Shown: in pieces, positions 45,570-52,810 of the stretch
Layout: each line of letters begins with the position of its first letter
Position numbering within the stretch: position 1 is the first letter of the stretch
Assembly (NCBI RefSeq): GCF_900101025.1
Contig: NZ_FMUH01000002.1
Span: 620,001 to 684,000 of the forward strand
Source: Klenkia marina
GTDB lineage: Bacteria > Actinomycetota > Actinomycetes > Mycobacteriales > Geodermatophilaceae
Direction of reading: 5' to 3'
Length of the DNA: 64,000 nucleotides
The notes under the pieces: generated by a model
The model's input: the letters and a program-made list of their open reading frames with translations, nothing else
Databases searched by the model: none
Told to the model about the DNA's origin: nothing
Made by a program: the position numbers and the translations under genes

Positions 45570-45773
45570 TCACACCGCCACCGCGGTGCCGCAGATCGTG
45601 CAGATCTCCAGCTGCTCCCGCTTCCAGCGCAGCAGCGGGACGAAGAAGACGGTGAACTGGCGGTACCGCTTGACCCGGGCCCACACGGTCGTGTTCGAGC
45701 AGCGCGGGCAGGTGCGGGTCGAGCCAGGCCCGAGGTCCTTCTGCTTGCTGCCGAACCCGAAGAAGAAGATCAC
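45570..45773 (-). CDS. Zinc-ribbon small protein, 67 aa
   Basis: MIFFFGFGSKQKDLGPG starts the protein. Two cysteine pairs, TCPRCSN and ICTICGTAV, should bind one zinc. The middle, WARVKRYRQFTVFFVPLLRW, is hydrophobic and basic, as in the zinc-ribbon family often annotated next to actinobacterial folate genes. GTG start has TAGGCT 6 bp upstream (45780-45785, minus), so it is likely leaderless. It lies 14 bp before the pabC-like gene in the same direction and may be its operon partner. Confidence 0.82.
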   Translation of the reverse strand: MIFFFGFGSKQKDLGPGSTRTCPRCSNTTVWARVKRYRQFTVFFVPLLRWKREQLEICTICGTAVAV

Positions 45774-45779
45774 GGTTCG

Positions 45780-45785
45780 AGCCTA
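45780..45785 (-). promoter_or_regulatory. -10 hexamer for leaderless zinc-ribbon mRNA
   Basis: TAGGCT on the minus strand, then 6 bases and the GTG at 45773. The hexamer overlaps the 5' boundary of the adjoining pseudogene. Confidence 0.5.
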
Positions 45786-45793
45786 GGAGCGCG

Positions 45794-46490
45794 CTGGGTT
45801 CCCGGCATGCGGACGACGTCCTGACCTGGCTGCTCGACGGCGACCCGGCGCTGCGCCGGCAGGTCGAGCGCGACCTGCTCGGCGCACCGCCCGAGGTCTG
45901 GCGGGCCACCCGCGCCCGGGTGGCCACCGAGGAGTTCGGGGCGCGACTGCTGGCCCACCAGGACCCCGACGGCCAGTGGGCCGGCGGTGCGTTCTTCCCC
46001 CGCGTCGACGGGGAGGTGCAGTGGCCGACCGACGGCGAGGGCCAGCCGTGGACGGCGACCACCTGGTCGCCGGCGTCGCTGCGGGGGTGGGGGTGCGACC
46101 CCGCCGCCCTCGGGCACACCGTCGAGCGGCTGGCCGCCGGCTGGCGCTGGGAGCACGACGACCTGCCCTGCTGGGGCGGCGAGGTCGACGTCTGCATCAC
46201 CCCGCCGGTGGCCCCGTCGCGGTGGCGGTACGACCGTGCTGCGCGTGCTCGAGCACCTGCGCCGGGCCGGGCTGCACCACGGCACCGCCCCCGACCCGCG
46301 CGCGGCGGGGGCGGTCGACCGGTCGCGGGCCGGGCGGCAGCCGGACGGGCGGTGGTCGCAGGGGCCCGTCCGACCCGGCGCGGGGTGGTCCGGGACCGAT
46401 GCCCCGGCAGGGGAGCCCTCCCGCGGCGTCACGCTCGGCGCGATGCGGGTGCTGACCTGGTGGGACGCCGCTGTCGTACCTGCGCGCTAG
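45794..46490 (+). pseudogene. Decayed squalene-cyclase/prenyltransferase-repeat-like gene
   Basis: Frame 1 reads DVLTWLLDGDPALRRQVERD to CWGGEVDVCI. The continuation expected in intact relatives (roughly 120 residues of helical repeats) is missing, and the sequence jumps to RWRYD. One extra C near 46234 then shifts the frame, which resumes as LRVLEHLRRAGLHHGTAPDP and ends RVLTWWDAAVVPAR. There is also no normal start codon at the 5' end. Deletion plus frameshift argue for a pseudogene, or less likely a sequencing error on an already shortened gene. The stop overlaps the promoter of the next gene. Confidence 0.75.
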
Positions 46491-46493
46491 GTT
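46488..46493 (+). promoter_or_regulatory. -10 hexamer for leaderless fur-family mRNA
   Basis: TAGGTT followed by 6 bases and the GTG at 46500. The TAG is also the stop codon of the pseudogene. Confidence 0.5.
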
Positions 46494-46499
46494 CCACCC

Positions 46500-46958
46500 G
46501 TGCCCGACCACAGCCACGAGACGCCGCCGTTGGCCGCCCAGCTGCGCTCCCGCGGGCTGCGCCTGACCACCCAGCGGCAGCGGGTCCTCGAGGCGGTCGG
46601 TGCGCTCGAGCACGGCACCCCGGAGGAGATCGGCACCTGGTTGCGCGAGCAGGCGGGCCCCGCCGGCGCCGCGCCCGACACCTCGACGGTCTACCGCAAC
46701 CTCGAGCTGCTCGAGAAGCTGAACCTGGTCTGGCACACCCACCTGGGCAAGGGCGCGCCGGTCTACCACGCCGCCCAGCACCCGCACCTGCACGTGGTGT
46801 GCTCGGTGTGCGGGCGCATCGACTCGGTCGACCCCGCGGTGATGGACGGCGTCGCGGAACGTCTGGCCGCCGACCTGGGTTACAGCCTCGACGTGGGCCA
46901 CGTGGCGCTGTCCGGGACGTGCCGGGACTGCCGCGGGTCCGGTCAGGAGGAGTCATGA
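46500..46958 (+). CDS. nur: Fur-family metalloregulator, Nur-like (nickel)
   Basis: A 152-aa Fur-type repressor. The DNA-binding helix is in RLTTQRQRVLEAV and TSTVYRNLELLEKLNLV. H38 and H94/H96/H98 in AAQHPHLH would form the regulatory M-site. H79, H81 (WHTHLG) and H134 correspond in spacing to H70, H72 and H126 that I recall as the nickel site of Streptomyces Nur. C101/C104 and C141/C144 form a structural zinc site. So nickel sensing is more likely than iron or zinc, although Zur cannot be excluded. First gene of a coupled operon; it overlaps ygfZ by 4 bp. Confidence 0.82.
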   Translation: MPDHSHETPPLAAQLRSRGLRLTTQRQRVLEAVGALEHGTPEEIGTWLREQAGPAGAAPDTSTVYRNLELLEKLNLVWHTHLGKGAPVYHAAQHPHLHVVCSVCGRIDSVDPAVMDGVAERLAADLGYSLDVGHVALSGTCRDCRGSGQEES

Positions 46959-48085
46959 CGTCCCCGCTGCTGTCCCGCCCCGGTGCGGTCGCCGTCCAGT
47001 CCGATCCGGGGGGTGCTGTCACCGGCTCCGTCGCCGCGCACTACGGCGAGCCCCTGCCCGAGCAGCGCCGCGCGGCCGAGGGCGTCGTGCTGGTCGACCG
47101 CAGCGACCGCGACGTCGTCGCCGTCCCCGGGCCCGACCGGCTCTCGTGGCTGCACAGCCTGACCAGCCAGCACCTCGAGCGGCTGCCCGACGGTGCCGGC
47201 ACCGAGGCCCTCGTCCTCTCACCGCACGGGCACGTCGAGCACCACGTCGTGGTCGCCGACCTCGCCGGCACCACCTGGCTGGACACCGAGCCCGGTGCCG
47301 GCACGGAGCTGGCCGGCTGGCTCGACCGCATGCGCTTCATGCTCCGGGTCGAGCCAGCACTGGTCACCGACGCCTGGGCCGTGCTCACCCTGGTCGGGCC
47401 GCGCACGGACGACGTCCTGGCCGCCGCCGGGCTGCCCCGGCCGGCCGAGCCCTACGAGGTGCAGGCCACCGACGGCGGCGGGTGGGTGCGGCGCATGCCC
47501 CCGCTCGGCGACGGCGTCCCGACCGTCGACCTGCTGGTGCCCCGCGCCGCCGTGGCCGACCGGGCCGACGCCCTGCTGGGCGCCGGGGCCGTGCTGGCGG
47601 GGGTCGACGCGCTGGCCGCCCTGGCCGTCGAGGCCCACCGGCCGCGGTTGGGTGCCGACTCCGACCACCGCACCATCCCGAACGAGACGCCGTGGCTGTC
47701 GACGGCCGTGCACCTGGAGAAGGGGTGCTACCGGGGGCAGGAGACCGTCGCCCGGGTGCACAACCTGGGGCGTCCGCCGCGCCGGCTGGTGCTGGTGCAC
47801 CTCGACGGCATGAGCGAGCAGCTGCCCCCGCCCGGCACCCCCGTCACCGCCGGCGCCCGCGAGGTGGGCCGGCTGGGCACCGTCGTCCGGCACCACGAGC
47901 TCGGCGTCGTGGGCCTGGCGCTGCTGAAGTCCGCGACGCTGGAGAAGGAGCCCCTGCCCGAGCTGCGCGCGGGGGAGACGGTGGTCGTCGTCGACCCCGA
48001 CGACCTGGTGGTGACCACCGACGACACGGTGCTGGCGGCCCGGGAGCGCGTGCGGGCCGTGCGGTCTGCGACGATCGGCCGGTGA
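46955..48085 (+). CDS. ygfZ: YgfZ/GcvT-like folate-binding iron-sulfur repair protein
   Basis: A 376-aa protein of the aminomethyltransferase-like family. The hallmark KGCYRGQETVARV (K-G-C-Y-x-G-Q-E) near residue 253 contains the conserved cysteine of YgfZ. YgfZ uses tetrahydrofolate in maintenance of certain iron-sulfur enzymes. The ATG overlaps the nur-like stop and the TGA overlaps the BKACE start, so expression follows the metalloregulator's own promoter. It is longer than E. coli YgfZ (326 aa). Confidence 0.9.
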   Translation: MTSPLLSRPGAVAVQSDPGGAVTGSVAAHYGEPLPEQRRAAEGVVLVDRSDRDVVAVPGPDRLSWLHSLTSQHLERLPDGAGTEALVLSPHGHVEHHVVVADLAGTTWLDTEPGAGTELAGWLDRMRFMLRVEPALVTDAWAVLTLVGPRTDDVLAAAGLPRPAEPYEVQATDGGGWVRRMPPLGDGVPTVDLLVPRAAVADRADALLGAGAVLAGVDALAALAVEAHRPRLGADSDHRTIPNETPWLSTAVHLEKGCYRGQETVARVHNLGRPPRRLVLVHLDGMSEQLPPPGTPVTAGAREVGRLGTVVRHHELGVVGLALLKSATLEKEPLPELRAGETVVVVDPDDLVVTTDDTVLAARERVRAVRSATIGR

Positions 48086-48948
48086 CTTCGGGGACGGGCA
48101 GGGCGACGACGAGCGGGACGCTCATCACGCTCGCGCCCACCGGGGCCGAGTCGGCGAAGGCCGACGTCCCCGCGCTGCCGGTCACCGTCGACGAGGTCGT
48201 GGCCACCGCACGCGACTGCGAGGCCCTCGGTGCCGCCGTCGTGCACCTGCACGTGCGTGACCTCGACACCCGCCCGACGCTCGACCTGGTGCGGGTGCGC
48301 GAGGTGGTGGCCGCCGTGCGCGAGTCCACCGACCTCGTCGTCCAGCTGTCCTCGGGCGGGGCGGTCACCGACCCGCTGCCCGACCGCGTGGCCGTGCTCG
48401 ACGCCGAGCCCGACGCCGCGTCGCTCTCGCTGGGCACCGTGAACTTCGGCCGCGACGTCTTCAGCAACCCGTGGGACCTCATCGTCGAGCTGCACACCCA
48501 GATGCGCGAGCGCGGCATCGTGCCCGAGTACGAGGCCTTCGACCTCGGCCACCTGGCCACCCTGTCCCGGCTGCTCGACCGGCACGGCCCCCCGCACGGC
48601 GGGCACGTGCACGTCGACCTGGTGATGGGCGTGCCCGGCGGCATGCCCGGCACCACGGCGGCGCTGGCCGCCTGCCTGCCCGCCATCGAGCCCGGCTGGA
48701 CCTTCGCCGCGACCGGCGTCGGCCGCACCTCGCTGCCGGTGATGCTCGCCGCGCTCAGCGCCGGCGGGCACCTGCGGGTCGGCATGGAGGACACGCTCAC
48801 CTACGCCCCCGACGAGCCCGTGCGCGACAACGCCCAGCTGGTCGCCCGTGCGGCCGGCCTGGCCCGCATCGCCCAGCGCCCCGCCCTGACCACCACCGAG
48901 GCCCGCGAGCTGCTGGGCATCAGCGCACCCCAGGAGGCATCCCGATGA
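48082..48948 (+). CDS. Beta-keto acid cleavage enzyme (BKACE, DUF849)
   Basis: A 288-aa TIM-barrel enzyme. Zinc ligands are H55 and H57 in VVHLHVRD and the C-terminal E236 in GMEDTLTY, matching the BKACE fingerprint. These enzymes condense a beta-keto acid with acetyl-CoA to give an acyl-CoA and acetoacetate. Substrate class is set by pocket residues that I cannot score by eye. GTG start overlaps ygfZ and the stop overlaps rsiG, an unexplained partnership. Confidence 0.88.
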   Translation: MTSGTGRATTSGTLITLAPTGAESAKADVPALPVTVDEVVATARDCEALGAAVVHLHVRDLDTRPTLDLVRVREVVAAVRESTDLVVQLSSGGAVTDPLPDRVAVLDAEPDAASLSLGTVNFGRDVFSNPWDLIVELHTQMRERGIVPEYEAFDLGHLATLSRLLDRHGPPHGGHVHVDLVMGVPGGMPGTTAALAACLPAIEPGWTFAATGVGRTSLPVMLAALSAGGHLRVGMEDTLTYAPDEPVRDNAQLVARAAGLARIAQRPALTTTEARELLGISAPQEASR

Positions 48949-49499
48949 CCACCACCGCGGCCGGCGGCACCGCCGTCGACACCCTGCTCGACCCGGCGTT
49001 CCTCGAGGGCGTCGAGCAGCGCGGCATGCTCGACGTCCGAGCGCTGCGCCGGCAGGCCGAGCAGAGCGAGGTCGACCTCTCCTACACCCGGCGCCTGCTC
49101 CAGGGCCGGCTGGACATCGTGCGCCGCGAGCTGCAGCGCCGCGCCGAGCACGACGGCCGCTCGCTGGTCGACCTGCTGCCCGAGATCCTGGCCGAGAAGG
49201 GCCGCGGCCCCGCCCACGGCCTGGGCCGGCACCAGACCGTGCAGCCCAGCAACCCGGTCGCGCTCGAGCAGTGGGTGAACTCGCTGGCCCCCGGCGTCGA
49301 CCTCTCCGACGTCGGTGAGCTGCCCGACGACCAGCTCGAGACCGCGGCCCGCGCACTGGCCGCCGGTGAGCGCGGGCTGTCCGAGCGCCGCCGCGGCGTG
49401 CAGCAGGTCATGGACGCCCTGGCCGCCGAGCTCGGCCGCCGCTACCGCGACGGCGAGGCCGACGTCGCCCAGCTGCTGGCCGCCGAGGGTCGTCACTAG
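48945..49499 (+). CDS. rsiG: RsiG-like c-di-GMP-binding anti-sigma factor
   Basis: A 184-aa mostly helical protein. The c-di-GMP motif E-x3-S-x2-R-x3-Q-x3-D occurs twice: E42/S46/R49/Q53/D57 in EVDLSYTRRLLQGRLD and E142/S146/R149/Q153/D157 in ERGLSERRRGVQQVMD. In Streptomyces, RsiG (formerly AmfC) uses these two helices as an antiparallel coiled coil that binds two c-di-GMP molecules and holds the sporulation/motility sigma factor WhiG inactive. The match is exact at all ten positions. No sigma factor gene lies nearby. The ATG overlaps the BKACE stop. Confidence 0.92.
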   Translation: MTTTAAGGTAVDTLLDPAFLEGVEQRGMLDVRALRRQAEQSEVDLSYTRRLLQGRLDIVRRELQRRAEHDGRSLVDLLPEILAEKGRGPAHGLGRHQTVQPSNPVALEQWVNSLAPGVDLSDVGELPDDQLETAARALAAGERGLSERRRGVQQVMDALAAELGRRYRDGEADVAQLLAAEGRH

Positions 49500-49527
49500 G
49501 AGAAGGACCCCCCGCCCGTCGACCGAT

Positions 49528-49579
49528 CAGTTGCGGTCGGCGACACGGACCGGCACGCCACGCGCGACGACCGCAACTG
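49528..49579 (+). terminator. Inverted repeat after the rsiG operon
   Basis: CAGTTGCGGTCG (49528-49539) and CGACCGCAACTG (49568-49579), a 12-bp perfect stem with a 28-base loop. It resembles the 2689-2759 element in loop length and in containing a CAGTT core. Confidence 0.5.
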
Positions 49580-49614
49580 CACACTCGGCCGGCTGGCCGC
49601 GGAGGAGGGACCAC

Positions 49615-50568
49615 GTGAGCTACCCGGACAACCCCGTGCTGGTGGAGGTGCACCGGTCGGGGTTCCTCGAGTCGGTGCACCGCGGCTCACTGGTGGTGCT
49701 CGACGCCACCGGCGCGGTCGTGCACGCGGTCGGGGCGGTCTCGGTCCCCACGCTGCCGCGGTCGTCGAACAAGCCGGTGCAGGCCACGACCTACCTCGAC
49801 GCCGGGTGGGTGCCCCGCTCGACCGAGGAGCTGGCCATCGCCGCCGGCTCGCACTCCGGCGAACCCGGCCACGTCGAGCTCGCGCTGGCGATGCTGGCCG
49901 CCGCCGGCCTGGCCGAGCACGACCTGGGGTGCCCGGCGGCGCTGCCGTCCGACGAGCGCGAGAAGGCCACCTGGCTGGTCGAGGGCCGGTCGCCGGCGCG
50001 CTCGGCGATGAACTGCTCGGGCAAGCACGCCGCGATGCTGTCGGCCTGCGTCGCCGCCGGCTGGCCGACCGAGGGGTACCTGGATCGGGCGCACCCGCTG
50101 CAGCAGGCCGTCGAGGCCCGGCTGGGGGAGGCCGGCGGTGAGCAGGTGAGCGCCGTCGTCGTCGACGGCTGCGGCGCCCCGCAGCACGCGCTGTCGGTGA
50201 CCGCCCTCGCCCGGGGCGTCCTGTCGCTGGTGCAGGCCGAGCCGGGCACCTCCGGCCGTGCGGTCGCCGACGCGGTGCGGGCGCACCCGTGGCTGGTCGC
50301 CGGCACCGGCAAGGACGACACCCTGCTCATGGGGGCCGTGCCCGACCTGCTGGTCAAGGGCGGTGCCGACGGGGTCCACGTGGCTGCGCTGCCCGGGGTG
50401 GGCGCGGTGGCGCTCAAGCTGGACGACGGCGGCGACCGCGGTCGCATGCCTGCCCTCTGCGCGGGTCTGACCCGGCTGGGCGTGACCGCCGACCTGCTGG
50501 CCCCCTTCGCCGTCACCCCGGTGAGCGGCGGCGACGGCGTCGTGGGCGAGGTCCGCGCCGCCGGCTGA
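49615..50568 (+). CDS. L-asparaginase II (Rhizobium-type, class 3)
   Basis: A 317-aa enzyme that hydrolyses asparagine to aspartate. RSSNKPVQA, SHSGEPGHVE, MNCSGKHAAML and DGCGAPQHAL are the diagnostic motifs; serine-lysine pairs replace the threonines used in E. coli-type asparaginases. No signal peptide, so it is cytoplasmic. The GTG start at 49615 follows GGAGGAGGGA. It lies alone between two hairpin/operator regions. Confidence 0.92.
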   Translation: MSYPDNPVLVEVHRSGFLESVHRGSLVVLDATGAVVHAVGAVSVPTLPRSSNKPVQATTYLDAGWVPRSTEELAIAAGSHSGEPGHVELALAMLAAAGLAEHDLGCPAALPSDEREKATWLVEGRSPARSAMNCSGKHAAMLSACVAAGWPTEGYLDRAHPLQQAVEARLGEAGGEQVSAVVVDGCGAPQHALSVTALARGVLSLVQAEPGTSGRAVADAVRAHPWLVAGTGKDDTLLMGAVPDLLVKGGADGVHVAALPGVGAVALKLDDGGDRGRMPALCAGLTRLGVTADLLAPFAVTPVSGGDGVVGEVRAAG

Positions 50569-50583
50569 GGCGTCGACCACACT

Positions 50584-50625
50584 GCTAGCTCTCCGCTTGC
50601 AGGAGCTAGCACCCGGCGCTAGCCT
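50584..50625. promoter_or_regulatory. Triple GCTAGC operator and -10 of the XRE gene
   Basis: GCTAGC occurs at 50584-50589, 50605-50610 and 50618-50623. The first two are part of an inverted repeat (GCTAGCTC...GAGCTAGC). The third overlaps the -10 hexamer TAGCCT (50620-50625), which lies 7 bp before the GTG at 50633. A repressor bound here would block polymerase directly. Confidence 0.6.
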
Positions 50626-50632
50626 CGGAACC

Positions 50633-51082
50633 GTGCAGAACCCGTCGGAGATCGTCAGCTCGGTCCGCGAGAGCGTGACCAGTGCCGTCGAGTCCGCCGC
50701 CGCCGAGGCGACCACCGTCTCGACCGCGGTCAGCTCGCAGGTGGGCGACTTCATCCGCACCCAGCGCAACGCCGCCCAGGTGTCGCTGCGCGAGCTGGCC
50801 CGCACGGCCGGGGTCAGCAACCCCTACCTCTCGCAGGTGGAACGGGGGCTGCGCAAGCCGTCGGCCGAGATCCTGGCCCAGATCGCCCGCGGTCTGAAGA
50901 TCTCCGCCGAGACGCTCTACGAGCAGGCCGGGATCCTCGACCGCCGCTCCGGCACGCCGGACACGGTCACCGCCATCCGGTCGGACCCGGCGCTGAGCGA
51001 ACGGCACAAGGCCGTGCTGCTCGACCTGTACGAGTCGCTGGCCGTCAGCCCCGCCACCCCCACCACCGAGGAGCCCCGATGA
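50633..51082 (+). CDS. XRE-family transcriptional regulator (Rv0474-like)
   Basis: A 149-aa protein. After a helical N-terminal part (about 40 residues) comes a classic HTH_3 domain: FIRTQRNAAQVSLRELARTA and SNPYLSQVERGLRKPSAEIL. The start GTG matches a leaderless -10 box. It overlaps the hbhA-like gene by 4 bp, as a regulator-hbhA pair does in M. tuberculosis. The GCTAGC sites upstream are candidates for autoregulation. Confidence 0.88.
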   Translation: MQNPSEIVSSVRESVTSAVESAAAEATTVSTAVSSQVGDFIRTQRNAAQVSLRELARTAGVSNPYLSQVERGLRKPSAEILAQIARGLKISAETLYEQAGILDRRSGTPDTVTAIRSDPALSERHKAVLLDLYESLAVSPATPTTEEPR

Positions 51083-52086
51083 GCGCCCTGGACACCGCCA
51101 AGAAGAACGCCGAGACCGCCCGCAAGCGCGCCGAGCGCACCGTCCGCGACGCCCGGCTGACCGCCCGGTCCACCCGCGACCTGGTCGTGGCCACCGGCCG
51201 GACCGGCGCGCTGGCCGCCATCGGCGCCGGCGACGTGGTCGTCGACCGGGCGCGCACCCTCGTCGAGACCGTGCTGCACCGCGCCGAGGCGCTGCCGGCC
51301 GAGGCCCAGACGCAGGCCGAGGTCGCCGTCAAGGAGGCCCGCGCCCGTGCCGAGGCCGCCCGCGACCTGGCCTTCTCCGCGGTCGGCCAGGTGCGCGGCA
51401 CCGCCGAGGACGCCGCCGGGCGCGCCCAGGGCGCCACCCGTCCCGAGGCGGTCAAGAACACCGTCGCCGAGGTCCGCGGCACCGTGACCGTGCTCGCCGG
51501 CGCCGCCCGCAACCAGGCCACCAGCACCGTCGCCGAGCTCGCCGCCCGCGGCGAGGAGGTCGTCGACGACCTGCGTCGCCAGCCCGGCTTCCGCTCGCTG
51601 GTCTCGCGCGCCGAGCGCACCGTCGAGACCGTGCAGGACGCCGTCGACGAGACGCTGGACTCCGCCGACGAGGTCGTGGCCGACGCCGCCGACGAGGTCA
51701 CCTCCGCCGCGCAGAAGTCGAAGTCCGACGCCGCCGACGCCGCCGACGAGGTCACCTCCGGCGCGCAGAAGGCCAAGGCCCGCACCAGCAAGGCCGTCGC
51801 CGAGACCAAGCGCGACGTCGCCCGCGAGGCCCGCTCGGCCAAGCGCAGCATCCGCTCGGCCGCCGGCAACGCGCCGGCGACCCAGGCCAAGCGCACCCCG
51901 GCCAAGCGGACGACGGCCCCCAAGGCCACCACCTCGAGGGCCACCGCCGCGAAGACCACCACCTCGAAGGCCACCGCCGCCAAGGCCGCCCCGGCGAAGG
52001 CCACCGCGCCCTCGGCCACCAGCACCGCGCCGTCGGCCAGCAGCAACGCCCCGGCCGCCAGCAGCAGCGCCCCCTCGGCCAGCTGA
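51079..52086 (+). CDS. hbhA: HbhA-like lysine/alanine-rich surface protein
   Basis: A 335-aa protein. The first 190 residues are a long alanine-rich coiled coil (KKNAETARKRAERTVRDARL, KEARARAEAARDLAF). The C-terminus is a low-complexity tail of KATA/AKAA/TAPS repeats (TAAKTTTSKATAAKAAPAK) resembling the heparin-binding tail of mycobacterial HbhA, which is methylated and binds host glycans or lipid inclusions. It is longer than HbhA (199 aa) and its last 30 residues lose lysines for serine/alanine. No signal peptide. Adhesion in this organism is unproven. Confidence 0.82.
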   Translation: MSALDTAKKNAETARKRAERTVRDARLTARSTRDLVVATGRTGALAAIGAGDVVVDRARTLVETVLHRAEALPAEAQTQAEVAVKEARARAEAARDLAFSAVGQVRGTAEDAAGRAQGATRPEAVKNTVAEVRGTVTVLAGAARNQATSTVAELAARGEEVVDDLRRQPGFRSLVSRAERTVETVQDAVDETLDSADEVVADAADEVTSAAQKSKSDAADAADEVTSGAQKAKARTSKAVAETKRDVAREARSAKRSIRSAAGNAPATQAKRTPAKRTTAPKATTSRATAAKTTTSKATAAKAAPAKATAPSATSTAPSASSNAPAASSSAPSAS

Positions 52087-52102
52087 CACCAGGAGCACCC
52101 GG

Positions 52103-52138
52103 AACAGGGCCCGCAGCGTTCGCGCTGCGGGCCCTGTG
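52103..52138 (+). terminator. Strong hairpin with TTCG tetraloop after hbhA-like gene
   Basis: ACAGGGCCCGCAGCG and CGCTGCGGGCCCTGT, a 15-bp perfect stem closing on TTCG, at 52104-52137, 18 bp after the stop. Confidence 0.8.
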
Positions 52139-52152
52139 TCGTCCCCGGCGGC

Positions 52153-52158
52153 TACCCT
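52153..52158 (+). promoter_or_regulatory. -10 hexamer for leaderless DUF2516 mRNA
   Basis: TACCCT, 6 bases, then the ATG at 52165. Confidence 0.5.
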
Positions 52159-52164
52159 GGCGGC

Positions 52165-52452
52165 ATGCCCGCCTTCGACAACGCGCTGTTCATGGTGATC
52201 ACCTACGCCGTGCTCGCCGCGGGCGCCTGGGCCACCGTCGACGCGATCATCCGCCCGGCCGCCGGCTACGTGGCCTGCGGCAAGCTGACCAAGCCCGCGT
52301 GGGTGGCCATCACCGCCATCGCCACGCTGGTGGTCTACGGGTTCGGCGTGATGTCGTTCCTCGGGCTCCCGGCCATCATCGGCATCATCGTGTACCTGGT
52401 CGACGTGCGGCCGGCGCTGCGCGGCCTGCAGTCGGGCAACAGCAGCTGGTAG
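52165..52452 (+). CDS. DUF2516 membrane protein
   Basis: A 95-aa protein with about three helices: NALFMVITYAVLAAGAWATV, WVAITAIATLVVYGFGVMSF and LPAIIGIIVYLVDVRPAL. The ending YLVDVRPALRGLQ is typical of DUF2516, encoded after hbhA in mycobacteria (Rv0476). Function unknown. The stop codon lies inside the first degenerate unit of the 24-bp repeat array. Confidence 0.9.
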   Translation: MPAFDNALFMVITYAVLAAGAWATVDAIIRPAAGYVACGKLTKPAWVAITAIATLVVYGFGVMSFLGLPAIIGIIVYLVDVRPALRGLQSGNSSW

Positions 52453-52581
52453 CTCAGCCGCGGTACGGAACTGCGGCTCAGCCGCAGCACCGATCTGCGG
52501 CTCAGCCGCGGCACCGATCTGCGGCTCAGCCGCGGCACCGATCTGCGGCTCAGCCGCGGCACCGATCTGCGGCTCAGCCGC
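52449..52581. repeat. 24-bp tandem palindrome array joining two stop codons
   Basis: The perfect palindrome GCGGCT-C-AGCCGC recurs at 52473, 52497, 52521, 52545 and 52569 with an exact 24-bp period, plus a degenerate copy at 52449. On the minus strand each unit contains CGC-GGC-TGA, the last codons and stop of pspC, in the same frame. So the array looks like repeated duplication of the pspC 3' end, and it works as a row of hairpins between convergent genes. Confidence 0.9.
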
Positions 52582-52768
52582 GGGGCATGACCAGCCACAG
52601 CAGCAGGTAGGCGATGAACTGCGGCCCGGGCAGGATGCACGACAGCACGAACGCCACCCGGACCACGGTGCGCGACAGCCCGAAACGGCGGGCCAGGCCG
52701 GAGCACACCCCGGCGACGACCTTGTGCTGGGTGTCGCGGGCGAAGCTGCGGGGCGCCGGAGAAGTCAT
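52574..52768 (-). CDS. PspC-domain membrane protein, 64 aa
   Basis: The compact PspC domain only: SFARDTQHKVVAGVCSGLAR followed by one long helix (VAFVLSCILPGPQFIAYLLLWLV). Such proteins sense or buffer envelope stress in other bacteria. Its TGA stop is the first of a series of duplicated stop contexts in the adjoining repeat array. ATG start at 52768. The spermidine-synthase-like gene begins further upstream on the same strand. Confidence 0.9.
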   Translation of the reverse strand: MTSPAPRSFARDTQHKVVAGVCSGLARRFGLSRTVVRVAFVLSCILPGPQFIAYLLLWLVMPRG

Positions 52769-52810
52769 GCTGACACCGTAAGGCGGCTGGCTGGGAGCTG
52801 CCTGGCCAGA

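Noticed and set aside
52449-52581. 24-bp palindromic repeats considered as CRISPR
   Set aside because: Units are contiguous with only an 11-base invariant gap and no variable spacers or cas genes.
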